Assembly: GCF_905196875.1 (NCBI RefSeq)
Contig: NZ_CAJJWO010000060.1
Location: 1-30,997 of the forward strand
From: an uncultured Parabacteroides sp.
Lineage (GTDB): Bacteria > Bacteroidota > Bacteroidia > Bacteroidales > Tannerellaceae
Reading direction: 5' to 3'
DNA: 30,997 bases
Part shown: one piece after another, positions 8,129 to 16,573 of the stretch
Position numbering within the stretch: the stretch's first letter is position 1
Layout of the letters: the number at the start of each line of letters is the position of its first letter
Position numbers and translations under genes: made by a program
The notes under the pieces: model-generated
Told to the model about the DNA's origin: nothing
Databases searched by the model: none
What the model saw: the letters and a program-made list of their open reading frames with translations, nothing else

Positions 8129-8178
8129 TTTGTCAGTGTCGGAAATGTTCTTAACTTTGTGTAAACATTTCCGACACT
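8129..8178 (+). promoter_or_regulatory. Promoter of the Crp/Fnr gene inside a 15-bp inverted repeat
   Basis: A full Bacteroidota promoter is present: TTTG at 8129-8132, 19 bp, then TAACTTTG at 8152-8159. A perfect inverted repeat brackets the -7 element: AGTGTCGGAAATGTT at 8135-8149 and AACATTTCCGACACT at 8164-8178, with 14 bp between arms. There is no T-run, so this is not a terminator for the porin gene. One arm lies between -33 and -7 and the other at or just after the expected start site, an arrangement suited to repression, possibly autoregulation. Confidence 0.7.
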
Positions 8179-8191
8179 AAATCGATACTGA

Positions 8192-8857
8192 ATGAACATA
8201 ACCGATATCTTTAAAATACCGCTTTTCAGGAACTTTACGCAGAAGATGCAGGAAGACTTCCTTGAAAATCTTGAGTATACGCTGGAAAATTACCCAAAAG
8301 GAAAAACTATTATCCATCAGGGATCTCCCTGCCAGGCCATACATGTATTGCTGGAAGGCAAACTGAACGTTGATGTTGTCGATGTGTCCGGAGTGGAAGT
8401 CCGGGTAGAGGTGATCCAAGCCCCACGAACCTTTGCAACACCGCATGTCTTTTCTGAAAAGAATCTATTTCCTGCCACATTCTCTGTGGAGGAAGACGTC
8501 GTACTGATGAAGATAGCCAAAGACTCTTTTTTTAAGATGATGCATTCAATGCCTCTATTGCTCCATAACTTTCTATGTGTAAGCACGAGTTGTAATAAAT
8601 GTACTATGACTCGTCTTCGTGTATTGTCTTTCCGTGGAATCCGTAGCCGCTATATTTATTATTTATTGGATCACCTGAAAGAGGGAGAAGATGTAGTGGA
8701 TATGGAACACAATCAGGTACAGTTAGCTGAATATTTCGGTGTAACGCGGCCGGCTCTATCCAAAGAAATAGGCAAACTGGTCGATAGTAACTTTATCAGT
8801 ATTTCCCGTGGAAAAGTAAAAATATTGAATAAACAAGCCTTGATCAGTCTGCTTTAG
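8192..8857 (+). CDS. Crp/Fnr-family transcriptional regulator
   Basis: A 221-residue one-component regulator. An N-terminal cyclic-nucleotide-binding-like beta-roll covers about residues 10-115, a dimerisation helix about 118-145, and a C-terminal winged helix has its recognition helix near 184-196 (VTRPALSKEIGKL). The N-terminal cysteines that hold the Fe-S cluster in true FNR are missing. Cysteines occur at 47, 129, 134 and 137, three of them clustered in or near the dimer helix (C-x4-C-x2-C). It follows the nrf operon on the same strand but has its own promoter. Control of the nrf genes is plausible from position only. A second Crp/Fnr regulator at 28459 is a competing candidate for that role. 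Confidence 0.92.
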   Translation: MNITDIFKIPLFRNFTQKMQEDFLENLEYTLENYPKGKTIIHQGSPCQAIHVLLEGKLNVDVVDVSGVEVRVEVIQAPRTFATPHVFSEKNLFPATFSVEEDVVLMKIAKDSFFKMMHSMPLLLHNFLCVSTSCNKCTMTRLRVLSFRGIRSRYIYYLLDHLKEGEDVVDMEHNQVQLAEYFGVTRPALSKEIGKLVDSNFISISRGKVKILNKQALISLL

Positions 8858-8882
8858 ATTTCATATTATATATATAGCTTTC

Positions 8883-8911
8883 TTGCAGAAACGAATAATA
8901 TTGTACATTTG
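8883..8911 (+). promoter_or_regulatory. Promoter of the sigma54 activator gene
   Basis: TTG at 8883-8885, an 18-bp spacer, and an exact -7 element TACATTTG at 8904-8911. The expected start site, about 8918, leaves a leader of roughly 20 bp before the ATG at 8937. This excludes the upstream TTG at 8883 as a translation start. Confidence 0.65.
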
Positions 8912-8936
8912 CCGTTGTTTTCAGAAACCAAGCGAG

Positions 8937-10277
8937 ATGGGAAAAGTATTGATCATTGACGACGAGAAACAGATTTTAAATTTATTGTCACGTATTATTG
9001 AACTAGAGGGGTACGAAGTCCTTCAGGCTTCCTGTTGCAAAGCAGGATTAAAACAACTGGAACAGTATAGTCCGGAAGTCGTATTATGTGACGTTCGACT
9101 ACCCGACGGGAGTGGTGTGGAGTTGGTTACAGAATTGAAGAAGTTGCGCCCTCTTTCCGAAGTAATCTTATTGACTGCACACGGAAATATACCGGATGGC
9201 GTGCAAGCCATAAAGAACGGAGCTTTTGATTATATAACTAAAGGTGACGACAATAATAAAATTCTTCCTTTGATCGCTAAGGCAACGGAAAAAGCAATGG
9301 CTGCCTATTGTCTGGCAAAAGTCTCAAAATCCACTGTAGGTCAACAGTATTCGTTTAATACAATTGTAGGAAAGTCTCCGGCTATTCTGGAAGCGATTGC
9401 ATTGGCCCAAAAAGTGGCTCAGACCAATGTTCCCGTTTTGCTGACTGGTGAAACAGGTACTGGTAAAGAAGTCTTTGCACAATCCATCCATCAGGCTAGC
9501 AGTCGACAAGGGAAAGCGTTTGTGGCAATCAACTGTTCGTCTTTCAGTCGTGATTTATTGGAGAGTGAAATGTTTGGCCATAAAGCAGGAGCATTTACCG
9601 GCGCTGTGAAGGATACAAAAGGGTTATTTGAAGAAGCGAACAACGGAACGATCTTTTTGGATGAAATAGGAGAAATGGCTTTCGATTTGCAGGCGAAGTT
9701 ACTGCGTATACTCGAAACCGGTGAGTTTATAAAAATAGGAGATACGCGTCCTATCAAAGTAAATGTACGTATAATAGCAGCTACCAACCGGGATTTGTCA
9801 AAGGAGATTGCCGAAGGACATTTCCGTGAAGATTTATTCTATCGTTTGTCTGTATTTCAGATTCACCTGCCACCACTCCGTGAACGTATTGAAGACATAC
9901 CACTTCATATAAAATCGTTTGTAGATTCTCTTTCAACGAAAATGGGAAAAGCGATTCAAACGATTTCGCCGGAATATATTAATATCCTGAAGCAACACAG
10001 CTGGAAAGGTAATGTGCGCGAACTTCGCAACGTAGTGGAACGCAGTTTGATTATCGCCGATGGCAATATGCTAACTCCCGACTCTCTCCCGTTGAATTTG
10101 CAACATTCTGAAATCACAAGCACCGGCTCTTATTCCGGTTTCGACCTGAGTGGAGTTGAAAAAGTGCATATCCAAAAGGTTTTAAAATACACAAATGGCA
10201 ACAAAACCGAAACATCCCGTCTGTTGGGAATTGGTCTGACAACTTTGTATCGTAAGATAGAAGAATACAAATTGTAA
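8937..10277 (+). CDS. NtrC-family sigma54-dependent response regulator
   Basis: Activates transcription from -24/-12 promoters after phosphorylation. Using the ATG at 8937 (446 residues), the receiver domain covers 1-120 with acidic pocket D8/D9, phospho-acceptor D52, T80 and K102. The AAA+ domain has Walker A GETGTGKE at 171-178, the sigma54-contact loop GAFTGA at 218-223, and Walker B TIFLDE at 238-243. A Fis-type helix-turn-helix occupies about 408-446. All catalytic signatures are intact. No histidine kinase gene adjoins it; the next gene, 21 bp downstream, is a self-contained hybrid sensor. Its targets are unknown; the sigma54 promoter upstream of kdp in this window is one candidate. Confidence 0.95.
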   Translation: MGKVLIIDDEKQILNLLSRIIELEGYEVLQASCCKAGLKQLEQYSPEVVLCDVRLPDGSGVELVTELKKLRPLSEVILLTAHGNIPDGVQAIKNGAFDYITKGDDNNKILPLIAKATEKAMAAYCLAKVSKSTVGQQYSFNTIVGKSPAILEAIALAQKVAQTNVPVLLTGETGTGKEVFAQSIHQASSRQGKAFVAINCSSFSRDLLESEMFGHKAGAFTGAVKDTKGLFEEANNGTIFLDEIGEMAFDLQAKLLRILETGEFIKIGDTRPIKVNVRIIAATNRDLSKEIAEGHFREDLFYRLSVFQIHLPPLRERIEDIPLHIKSFVDSLSTKMGKAIQTISPEYINILKQHSWKGNVRELRNVVERSLIIADGNMLTPDSLPLNLQHSEITSTGSYSGFDLSGVEKVHIQKVLKYTNGNKTETSRLLGIGLTTLYRKIEEYKL

Positions 10278-10298
10278 ATTTAATTCCAATATGATATT

Positions 10299-13200
10299 AT
10301 GAGGATATCTTCTGTTTTAAAGCTGATTTTTTATATTTGTATTCTGTGTGTTTTTACTCTTCATGCCCAGAACAATATAAACTATTACTTTAAAACATTA
10401 GATATAAAGGATGGTCTTTCACAAAATACAGTGAATGCTATTTTACAGGATAAGCAGGGTTTTTTGTGGTTTGGAACTAAAGACGGCTTAAATCGTTTTG
10501 ATGGTTTGTCTTTTCGTATCTTCAAGAAGGAAGAGTCTGATCTGGGAAATAATTTTATAACGGCACTTTATGAAGATAAGGAGGGTTCTATTTGGGTGGG
10601 AACCGATGCCGGTGTATTTGTATATGATCCGGTATTGGAGGCTTTTACTCATTTTGATGTAATAAGCGATACTGGGAATATCATTGAACGGGCAGTGACG
10701 ATGATTACGGAGGATGAGAATAATGCAATCTGGATTTCCGTCGATTATCAAGGCTTGTTCTGTTACAGCCATAAACAACTGATAAATTACCTTCAAAAGG
10801 ATAAACATGATAATAAGCTGCCTAATGTAACCCGTTTCTGGTTTAATGGAAACACTTGTTGGGTTGGTTTATACGACGATAACCTATATTATACAGATAA
10901 TAATTTTAAAACGGAGCTTAGACCTTTTAAAGATACAGATGGTAATGAACCGTTTAAGGGAGATATAATTAATACCCAGGTGGTTGGTCCTCATAACTGT
11001 ATATATGTCGGTTCTTCTAATGGATTGACAGAGATAAATATGACAACAGGTAAAGTACGTCGCCTATTATCATATTATGTTCGGGATTTAGAGTTCAAAT
11101 CGGATAGGGAATTGTGGATAGGGACAGAGTCTGGTTTATATATTTATGATCTGGAGAATGAAACTGAAATTCATTTGGCTGCATCTGAAGAGAATGATAC
11201 TTATGCTTTAGCTGACAATGCGATTTATTCTTTATGTCGCGATAATGAGGGAGGAATGTGGATTGGCTCTTATTTTGGTGGAGTCAATTATTATCCTTAT
11301 CAGCGAACTTATTTTGAAAAGTTTTATCCACGGGAAGGTCTAAGGACATTTGGACGTCGTGTTCGGGAGTTTTGTAGAAGCGATGATGGTTCTTTATGGA
11401 TTGGAACGGAAGATAAGGGATTGTTTAATTTCGATCCGGCAACAGGATCTATACAACCGTTTCTACATCCTTTGATTTGTAATAATATCCATGGTCTATG
11501 TCTGGATGGCGATTACTTATGGGTAGGAACCTTTTCCGGTGGTTTAAATCGTATAAACCTGAAAACGAAGCAGCTCAAACATTATCAAAAAGGAACTGAA
11601 GAATACTCATTGAATGCAAATAATATTTTTTCTATTTGTAGAGCTACTACCGGCAATTTATGGATCGGTACTACCTCTGGGTTATTAAAATACAATCGAA
11701 CGACAGACTATTTCACACGTATCCCCGAATTAACCAATGTGTTTGTTTATAAGATCCTGGAAGATTTTCATGGAAACTTATGGTTGGCTACTTATTCAAA
11801 TGGTGTTTTCCGTTACGATATCAATCGGAAAGAATGGAAGAATTTTATAAATAACAGTGCTGATACAACATCTTTACCATATGACAAGGTTATCGATATT
11901 TATGAAGATAGCCAGAAACGTTTATGGTTTATGACTCAGGGAGCAGGTTTTTGTTATTTCAATCCGCAAACGGAAAACTTTACCCGTTATGATATGTCGA
12001 AAGGCTTTCCCTGCAATATTATCTATAAGATGCTGGAAGATAATCAGGGGAATTTGTGGTTAACAACCAATAATGGACTGATCTGTTTTAATCCGGATAC
12101 AAATTATATGCGGACTTATACTACATCGAACGGTTTGCTAAGCAACCAGTTCAATTACCAGTCCGGTTATAAAGATGAGAAAGGACATCTTTATTTCGGT
12201 AGTATAAATGGATTTATAACATTTAACCCGACAACATTTGCTGAGAATAAAATAATTCCACCGGTTGTTATTACAGATTTCTTTTTGTTTAATAAGCGGC
12301 TACCTGTAAACCGTGATGCTTCTCCTTTAGAAAAAAGTATCACTTGTTTGGAAAAGATTGAGCTGGATGCTGACCAGAATTCATTCTCGTTTCATGTGGC
12401 GGCATTGAGCTATCAGGCTCCTGAAATGAACCAATTGCATTATAAATTGGACGGATTTGATAAAGGGTGGTACACGGTGGAACGGAATGCATTAATCAAT
12501 TATTCGAATTTACCTTATGGAACTTATACGTTTAGACTGAAAGGTTCGAATAGTGACGGCTTGTGGAATGAAACTGAGCGTGTTTTAAAGATTCATATAT
12601 CACCTCCTTTTTATTTATCAACTTGGGCGTACCTATTATATTTGTTGTTGTTCTTTTTTTCTGTCGCAGGAATTATCTGTTATTTCAGGAAGAGGAATCG
12701 ACAGAAGCATCAGCAAGCTATGGAAAAGTTTGAGCGGGAAAAGGAACGGGAGTTATATACTGCCAAGATCGACTTTTTCACGAATGTAGCCCATGAGATT
12801 CGTACGCCTTTGACATTAATAAAAAGTCCGTTAGAAAATGTCTTATTCTCTCCGAATGTATCTAGTGAGATCCGTGATGATCTGGAAATTATGGACTTGA
12901 ACACAAATCGCCTGTTGGATCTGGTCAATCAGCTGCTTGATTTTAGGAAAACAGAAACTCAAGGGTTTAAACTGAACTTTGTCGATTGTAATGTCTCGGA
13001 TATTTTGCAGCAAACTTATACTCGTTTTACTCCTTTGGCCCGTCAGAAAGGATTGGTATTTACAATCGATAGTCCCGATAAACTATATGCTTCGGTAGAT
13101 CGTGAAGGATTGACGAAAATAATAAGCAATTTGCTCACAAATGCGGTAAAATATGCCGATACGTATATTCACGTTAAGTTGTCGGAGAATGAAACAGATA

Positions 13201-14261
13201 GAATATTTGTTTTATCTGTTTGTAATGATGGTGATGTAATCCCTGAGGAAATGCGGGAAAAGATTTTTGAGCCCTTTGTTCAATACAAAGACGGAATATC
13301 CCGTATAGCGTCAGGTACAGGTATTGGCTTGGCTTTGGCACGTTCATTGGCTGAGTTCCATGATGGGACATTACGTATGGATAATTCTGCGGAGCATAAC
13401 TGTTTTCTTTTGACTTTACCGGCCAATCAGAAGCAAACGATTGCTATATTAAATAATGACTTGGAAAATAAAGATTCTTCAAGCGATGATCTTCTTCCAA
13501 CTGACAAACAAAACCGTTACACTGTATTAATAATAGAAGATAACCAGGAGATGTTGTCGTTTGTTACAAAACAATTATCTTCTACATACTCAGTGTTAAC
13601 AGCGTCTAATGGAGCGGAGGCCTTGAATATTCTAGAAAACAATGTTGTTAGTCTGATTGTCTCAGATATAATGATGCCGGAAATGGATGGTCTGGAGCTA
13701 TGTGATCATATCAAATCCAATTTGAGTTACAGTCATATCCCTATTATTCTATTGACGGCAAAGATTACTATGCAATCGAAAATAGAAGGTCTGAAATCTG
13801 GTGCGGATGCTTATATAGATAAACCTTTTTCTGTGGAATATCTGAAAGTATGCATCTCTAACCTGCTGTTAAATAGGGAGAAGCTGCATACCGCATTTGC
13901 CCAGTCTCCGTTTGTTCAGATAAATACGATGGCGATGACAAAGGCAGACGAAGCTTTTCTAAAGTCTTTGAATGATATTGTTCTCGCTAATCTGCAAAAT
14001 CCGGACTTTAGCTTGGATGATATGGCCGGTTTGTTGAACATGAGCCGTTCAAGCCTGAACCGTAAGATAAAAGGATTATTGGATATGACTCCTAATGATT
14101 ATATCCGTTTGGAACGATTGAAAAAAGCAGCTCAATTATTGAAGGAGGGAGAATGTAAAGTGAACGAGATATGCTATATGGTAGGCTTCAATACCCCCTC
14201 TTATTTCGCCAAGTGTTTCCAGAAACAGTTTGGTATTCTACCTAAGGATTTTGTGAAATAA
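10299..14261 (+). CDS. Hybrid two-component system sensor/regulator (HTCS)
   Basis: A single 1320-residue protein combining sensor, kinase, receiver and DNA-binding parts, the usual glycan-responsive regulator of Bacteroidota. In order: signal peptide (1-23); a large periplasmic propeller region with repeated LWIGT/LWFGT-type motifs (about 30-690); a Y_Y_Y domain (about 700-765); one membrane helix (about 773-796); HisKA with H832 in NVAHEIRTP; an ATPase domain with N box near 940 and GTGIGLA near 1006; a receiver domain with D1123 (SDIMMPEMDG); and an AraC-type helix-turn-helix (about 1215-1320). All key residues are present. These proteins normally sense an oligosaccharide and activate a nearby polysaccharide utilisation locus. 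The only obvious local target is the secreted enzyme gene at 14446. Confidence 0.96.
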   Translation: MRISSVLKLIFYICILCVFTLHAQNNINYYFKTLDIKDGLSQNTVNAILQDKQGFLWFGTKDGLNRFDGLSFRIFKKEESDLGNNFITALYEDKEGSIWVGTDAGVFVYDPVLEAFTHFDVISDTGNIIERAVTMITEDENNAIWISVDYQGLFCYSHKQLINYLQKDKHDNKLPNVTRFWFNGNTCWVGLYDDNLYYTDNNFKTELRPFKDTDGNEPFKGDIINTQVVGPHNCIYVGSSNGLTEINMTTGKVRRLLSYYVRDLEFKSDRELWIGTESGLYIYDLENETEIHLAASEENDTYALADNAIYSLCRDNEGGMWIGSYFGGVNYYPYQRTYFEKFYPREGLRTFGRRVREFCRSDDGSLWIGTEDKGLFNFDPATGSIQPFLHPLICNNIHGLCLDGDYLWVGTFSGGLNRINLKTKQLKHYQKGTEEYSLNANNIFSICRATTGNLWIGTTSGLLKYNRTTDYFTRIPELTNVFVYKILEDFHGNLWLATYSNGVFRYDINRKEWKNFINNSADTTSLPYDKVIDIYEDSQKRLWFMTQGAGFCYFNPQTENFTRYDMSKGFPCNIIYKMLEDNQGNLWLTTNNGLICFNPDTNYMRTYTTSNGLLSNQFNYQSGYKDEKGHLYFGSINGFITFNPTTFAENKIIPPVVITDFFLFNKRLPVNRDASPLEKSITCLEKIELDADQNSFSFHVAALSYQAPEMNQLHYKLDGFDKGWYTVERNALINYSNLPYGTYTFRLKGSNSDGLWNETERVLKIHISPPFYLSTWAYLLYLLLFFFSVAGIICYFRKRNRQKHQQAMEKFEREKERELYTAKIDFFTNVAHEIRTPLTLIKSPLENVLFSPNVSSEIRDDLEIMDLNTNRLLDLVNQLLDFRKTETQGFKLNFVDCNVSDILQQTYTRFTPLARQKGLVFTIDSPDKLYASVDREGLTKIISNLLTNAVKYADTYIHVKLSENETDRIFVLSVCNDGDVIPEEMREKIFEPFVQYKDGISRIASGTGIGLALARSLAEFHDGTLRMDNSAEHNCFLLTLPANQKQTIAILNNDLENKDSSSDDLLPTDKQNRYTVLIIEDNQEMLSFVTKQLSSTYSVLTASNGAEALNILENNVVSLIVSDIMMPEMDGLELCDHIKSNLSYSHIPIILLTAKITMQSKIEGLKSGADAYIDKPFSVEYLKVCISNLLLNREKLHTAFAQSPFVQINTMAMTKADEAFLKSLNDIVLANLQNPDFSLDDMAGLLNMSRSSLNRKIKGLLDMTPNDYIRLERLKKAAQLLKEGECKVNEICYMVGFNTPSYFAKCFQKQFGILPKDFVK

Positions 14262-14312
14262 CTACCTCTATAACCCTTTCTGGGGCGGTTTTGATTATAT
14301 AATTGCATTAAT

Positions 14313-14357
14313 TGGTAAGATTGTTGCAGTTCTTTTTAATAGATAGAAATACATTTG
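14313..14357 (+). promoter_or_regulatory. Candidate promoters of the secreted enzyme gene
   Basis: Two alternative signals overlap here. TGGTAAGATTGTTGCA at 14313-14328 fits a sigma54 -24/-12 promoter (GG, exactly 10 bp, GC, with TTGCA), although the A at the sixth position departs from TGGCAC. TACATTTG at 14350-14357 is an exact -7 element for the primary sigma factor, but the nearest TTG (14324-14326) is 23 bp away, longer than usual. The second would give a leader of about 80 bases. Either or both may be used; I cannot separate them by eye. Confidence 0.4.
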
Positions 14358-14445
14358 TAACCGAAAGTTTCAGGCAGAATACTAATACCATGCAAAGAGA
14401 AATATATTTTCAAAAAACTGTATTATAACTTTTATAAATATAATT

Positions 14446-16476
14446 ATGAAGATTAAAAATCTAACCTATTGCCTACTGCTCCTGATCGGCACGATCAGTG
14501 GAGGGGCGGTGAATTACTCACCGGAAAATGTGAAAGCGTCTATTTTTCTCAAAGTCCCCGGAAATGATGCTGAACAATATCCGTTGACTTTACAGAAGTT
14601 ACAAAATAACTATTTCGATTACCAACTGCTTCCGGCTGGTAAACTTCCGCTTTCTATCTATCAGAAAGTAGAGAATAAGGATGGAAAACAACAAATAACA
14701 GTTTGTATCACTGCATTTGAAGATATTTGGTTTAACTATGCAGAACAGATCAAGACAGGGTTCAACCACGACGACTGTCAGTTCTATCTCCCGGGGTTCT
14801 GGTATCGTCGTAACCTGCGTTCACCGGAGAAAGCGCCTTCTTTCCATACATCCGATAGTTGGATCGTACGAGAAGACCGTCTGAGTACACCTCTCACAGC
14901 CATCTTCGATGCCCGTAACCAGAAAACGATCTCTGTTATTCGTCTCGATGATTTCGAAACAGATGCTCTGACGACTCATAAAGAAGGTGAAGTGATCCTT
15001 TCCGGAAATACATCGATTGGTTTCACCGGTTTTGAAAATGTATCGGGAATAGCTTCCCTCTCTTTCGGTTTCCCGTACCGGGAAGCACCGAAAACATACA
15101 TTCGTAAATTGACCCTTGCCCCTGAAATAGAAGCTTTCCAGCTGCTTCGTAAAGGCGAAAGCATCTCGTTGACCTGGGAAGTAAACGAATTTGCTGCTTC
15201 CGACTTTTCCGAATGCGTTCGCCAGGCTTGGGAATACAGTTTCGACACCAACTGTCCGCAACCGGTGGAGACTGCCTATTCTCCCGAAAAAATGAAAGAG
15301 GTAATGAGTAATTTCTTTGTAGAAAGCTATGTGAGCGATAAGCCGACACATTATTATTCCGGCGTGCATATGGAAACTGCTACCTGCAAGAATACCGGAA
15401 CTGCCGAAGTTGGTTTCGTCGGCCGTACCCTGCTCAACGCATTTAATGCCCTTGAATACGGCGAGCAGCAACAGCGTCCCGAATTGGTTAAAAGCGCTAA
15501 CGCTATCTTTGACACATACTTGACCAACGGTTTTTCCGATGCTGGATTTTTTAACGAGGTCATCTACTACCAACGCGATGAAGTAGAAGGTACACATAGT
15601 ATCCGTCGCCAGTCGGAAGGAGTATACGCCGTGCTTTATTATCTTAATTACGAAAGAGAACGGGGTCGTAAGCATCTGCAATGGGAACAACGTATCAAAG
15701 GTATGCTGGATAGCTTCCTGCGTTTGCAGAACGAGGACGGTAGCTTCCCTCGTAAATTCAAAGATGATTTCTCCATCGTTGATAAAAGTGGTGGTAGTAC
15801 GCCATCAGCTACTTTACCATTGGTAATGGCTTCTAAATACTTTAAAGACAAACGTTATCTGGAAGCTGCCAAACGTTCTGTCAATTATCTGGAAAATGAA
15901 CTGATCTCAAAGTCTGATTATTTCTCTTCTACGTTGGATGCCAATTGCGAAGATAAAGAGGCTTCCCTGTATGCTTCTACGGCTGCTTATTACTTAGCCC
16001 TGGCTACCAAAGGATCTGAACGTGCTCATTACGCAGGATTAGCAAAGAAAGCTGCCTACTTTGCCCTGTCATGGTATTATACCTGGGATGTGCCTTTTGC
16101 TCCCGGACAAATGTTAGGTGACATAGGGCTGCAAACCCGCGGATGGGGAAATGTTTCTGTCGAAAACAACCATATCGATGTCTTTATTTTCGATTTTGTA
16201 GACGTTCTCCATTGGTTATCAAAAGAGTATAAAGAAGATCGCTTCTCCACCTTCGCTGAGGTTATCAGCACCTCCATGCGTCAGTTGTTACCTTACGAAG
16301 GACATATGTGTGGGGTTGCCAAAAGGGGATATTATCCGGAAGTTGTACAACATACCAATTGGGATTACGGAAAGAATGGCAAGGGATATTATAATGACAT
16401 ATTTGCTCCCGGATGGACAGTTGCTTCTTTGTGGGAATTGTTCTCTCCGGGAAGAGCGGAAGCCTTTTTAGAATGA
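14446..16476 (+). CDS. Secreted protein with a six-hairpin (alpha/alpha)-barrel domain
   Basis: A 676-residue exported protein with a signal peptide (about 1-21) and two parts. The N-terminal half (about 25-245) is beta-rich. The C-terminal part (about 270-660) is helical, with recurring pairs such as FVGRTLLNAFNALEYGE, YAVLYYLNYERERG and LVMASKYFKDKRYLEAAKRSVNYLENEL, a pattern of (alpha/alpha)6 toroid glycosidases and lyases. I cannot assign a carbohydrate-active family or name catalytic residues with confidence. It lies 184 bp downstream of the HTCS gene and is the likely target of that sensor. Transcription probably ends at the strong hairpin after the stop codon. Function is inferred from fold resemblance and neighbourhood only. 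Confidence 0.7.
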   Translation: MKIKNLTYCLLLLIGTISGGAVNYSPENVKASIFLKVPGNDAEQYPLTLQKLQNNYFDYQLLPAGKLPLSIYQKVENKDGKQQITVCITAFEDIWFNYAEQIKTGFNHDDCQFYLPGFWYRRNLRSPEKAPSFHTSDSWIVREDRLSTPLTAIFDARNQKTISVIRLDDFETDALTTHKEGEVILSGNTSIGFTGFENVSGIASLSFGFPYREAPKTYIRKLTLAPEIEAFQLLRKGESISLTWEVNEFAASDFSECVRQAWEYSFDTNCPQPVETAYSPEKMKEVMSNFFVESYVSDKPTHYYSGVHMETATCKNTGTAEVGFVGRTLLNAFNALEYGEQQQRPELVKSANAIFDTYLTNGFSDAGFFNEVIYYQRDEVEGTHSIRRQSEGVYAVLYYLNYERERGRKHLQWEQRIKGMLDSFLRLQNEDGSFPRKFKDDFSIVDKSGGSTPSATLPLVMASKYFKDKRYLEAAKRSVNYLENELISKSDYFSSTLDANCEDKEASLYASTAAYYLALATKGSERAHYAGLAKKAAYFALSWYYTWDVPFAPGQMLGDIGLQTRGWGNVSVENNHIDVFIFDFVDVLHWLSKEYKEDRFSTFAEVISTSMRQLLPYEGHMCGVAKRGYYPEVVQHTNWDYGKNGKGYYNDIFAPGWTVASLWELFSPGRAEAFLE

Positions 16477-16510
16477 TCCGGCAATAGGTTTACTGCTGAA
16501 AATTTAGATT

Positions 16511-16561
16511 AAAGGAAGCTGTTTCTAAAGTAAAAATAACTTTTGAAACAGCTTCTCCTTT
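16511..16561. terminator. Bidirectional terminator between convergent genes
   Basis: GAAGCTGTTTC (16515-16525) pairs perfectly with GAAACAGCTTC (16545-16555). An inner AAAGT/ACTTT stem continues the pairing after one T-T mismatch, leaving a 7-base loop. A T-run follows on the + strand at 16557-16561. It serves the enzyme gene ending at 16476 and probably also the acetyltransferase gene ending at 16574 from the other side. Confidence 0.9.
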
Positions 16562-16573
16562 TTATGCAGACTT

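Noticed and set aside
8135..8178. Inverted repeat as a terminator of the nrf operon
   Set aside because: No T-run follows, and a complete promoter is located within it.
8883..8936. TTG start adding 18 residues to the sigma54 activator
   Set aside because: The promoter (-7 at 8904-8911) lies inside this extension, and MGKVLIIDDE at 8937 is the normal start of a receiver domain.
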